DNA of 64,000 bases from Streptomyces albospinus (lineage in GTDB: Bacteria; Actinomycetota; Actinomycetes; Streptomycetales; Streptomycetaceae): positions 193,212-257,211 of the forward strand of contig NZ_BMRP01000002.1 of the NCBI RefSeq assembly GCF_014648695.1, given 5' to 3'. The translations under genes were made by a program, and so were the position numbers. Of this stretch, positions 63,847-64,000 are shown one piece after another. How positions within the stretch are numbered: position 1 is the first letter of the stretch; each line of letters opens with the position of its first letter. The notes under the pieces were generated by a model. The model made no database searches. It saw only the letters and a program-made list of their open reading frames with translations, and was not told the DNA's origin.

Positions 63847-64000
63847 TCAGCCGGCCGCCAGTGCGGCACCCGGCGTGGGCGCGGCCGTCCCCTCCGCCAT
63901 GGCCTGGACCTCGGCGAGCGACTCGTCCAGCGCCTCGACGAGGTAGTCCACCTGCGAGGGCCGCAACCCGGGATGGCAGGGAAGGTTGAGGTGCTGGTCG
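63847..64000 (-). CDS. PLP-dependent aminotransferase, DegT/DnrJ/EryC1-like, C-terminal end (partial)
   Basis: The last 51 residues of a minus-strand gene cut by the window end. The fragment LNLPCHPGLRPSQVDYLVEA matches the C-terminal signature of DegT/DnrJ/EryC1/StrS aminotransferases, in which LP.(H/Y)P.(L/M)...(V)D is typical. It ends with an Ala/Pro-rich tail. These enzymes transaminate keto-sugars and some amino acids. If it acts on lysine it would supply the substrate for the flavoenzyme, but too little is visible to decide. Confidence 0.6.
   Translation of the reverse strand, partial: DQHLNLPCHPGLRPSQVDYLVEALDESLAEVQAMAEGTAAPTPGAALAAG

Overview
The window is high-GC actinobacterial chromosome, almost certainly a Streptomyces. 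Third codon positions are strongly G/C, GTG starts are frequent, and the gene order whiI - rnd - fadAB - dxs - xylFGH - rok7B7 - ngcEFG - acnA - murA2 is one I recognise from Streptomyces core chromosomes. I know no strain-level identity and ran no database search.

Layout. (1) 0-5.9 kb: the N-terminal part of hemG, a thiolase and an aldehyde dehydrogenase, a broken flavin disulfide reductase, and hemE. (2) 6-17 kb: DUF3000 protein, the sporulation regulator WhiI with a WhiG-type promoter, RNase D, the fadA-fadB beta-oxidation pair, a small NYN protein, an amino-acid permease and dxs. (3) 17-29 kb: carbohydrate block with the xylose ABC system xylFGH, the ROK regulator, the N-acetylglucosamine/chitobiose ABC system ngcEFG with a DasR-like site over its promoter, and a secreted GH92 alpha-mannosidase. 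(4) 29-32 kb: aconitase with two candidate operators. (5) 32-43 kb: two-component system, small membrane and DGPF proteins, two SigJ/ECF41-type sigma factors each preceded by an ECF41-like promoter, a decayed coupled gene pair, an MFS pump, a GntR/membrane-protein operon, and an HTH-MurA fusion. (6) 43-64 kb: accessory region with a siderophore-type ABC importer behind an iron box, a second MurB, a TPR regulator, two MFS exporters, a CysE/CysK-like pair, a CGNR regulator, and a co-directional biosynthetic operon: aminotransferase (cut by the window end), StrR-type activator, carrier protein, aryl-AMP ligase, type II thioesterase, sarcosine-oxidase-like flavoenzyme, and a KS-AT-carrier polyketide module.

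Eight in-frame TTA codons were found in genes between 44.3 and 54.9 kb plus the StrR-type gene at 63.8 kb. I noticed none in the genes before 44 kb. This puts the accessory region under likely bldA control and roughly marks its left edge.

The most interesting reading is that the last 8.5 kb encode the start of a PKS/NRPS pathway. An amino-acid-derived heteroaromatic acid (picolinate-like, by analogy with the NikD flavoenzyme family) would be adenylated, loaded on a discrete carrier and extended once with malonyl-CoA. The adjacent iron-box-controlled importer raises the possibility of a metal-chelating product. The compound itself cannot be deduced because the cluster continues beyond the window.
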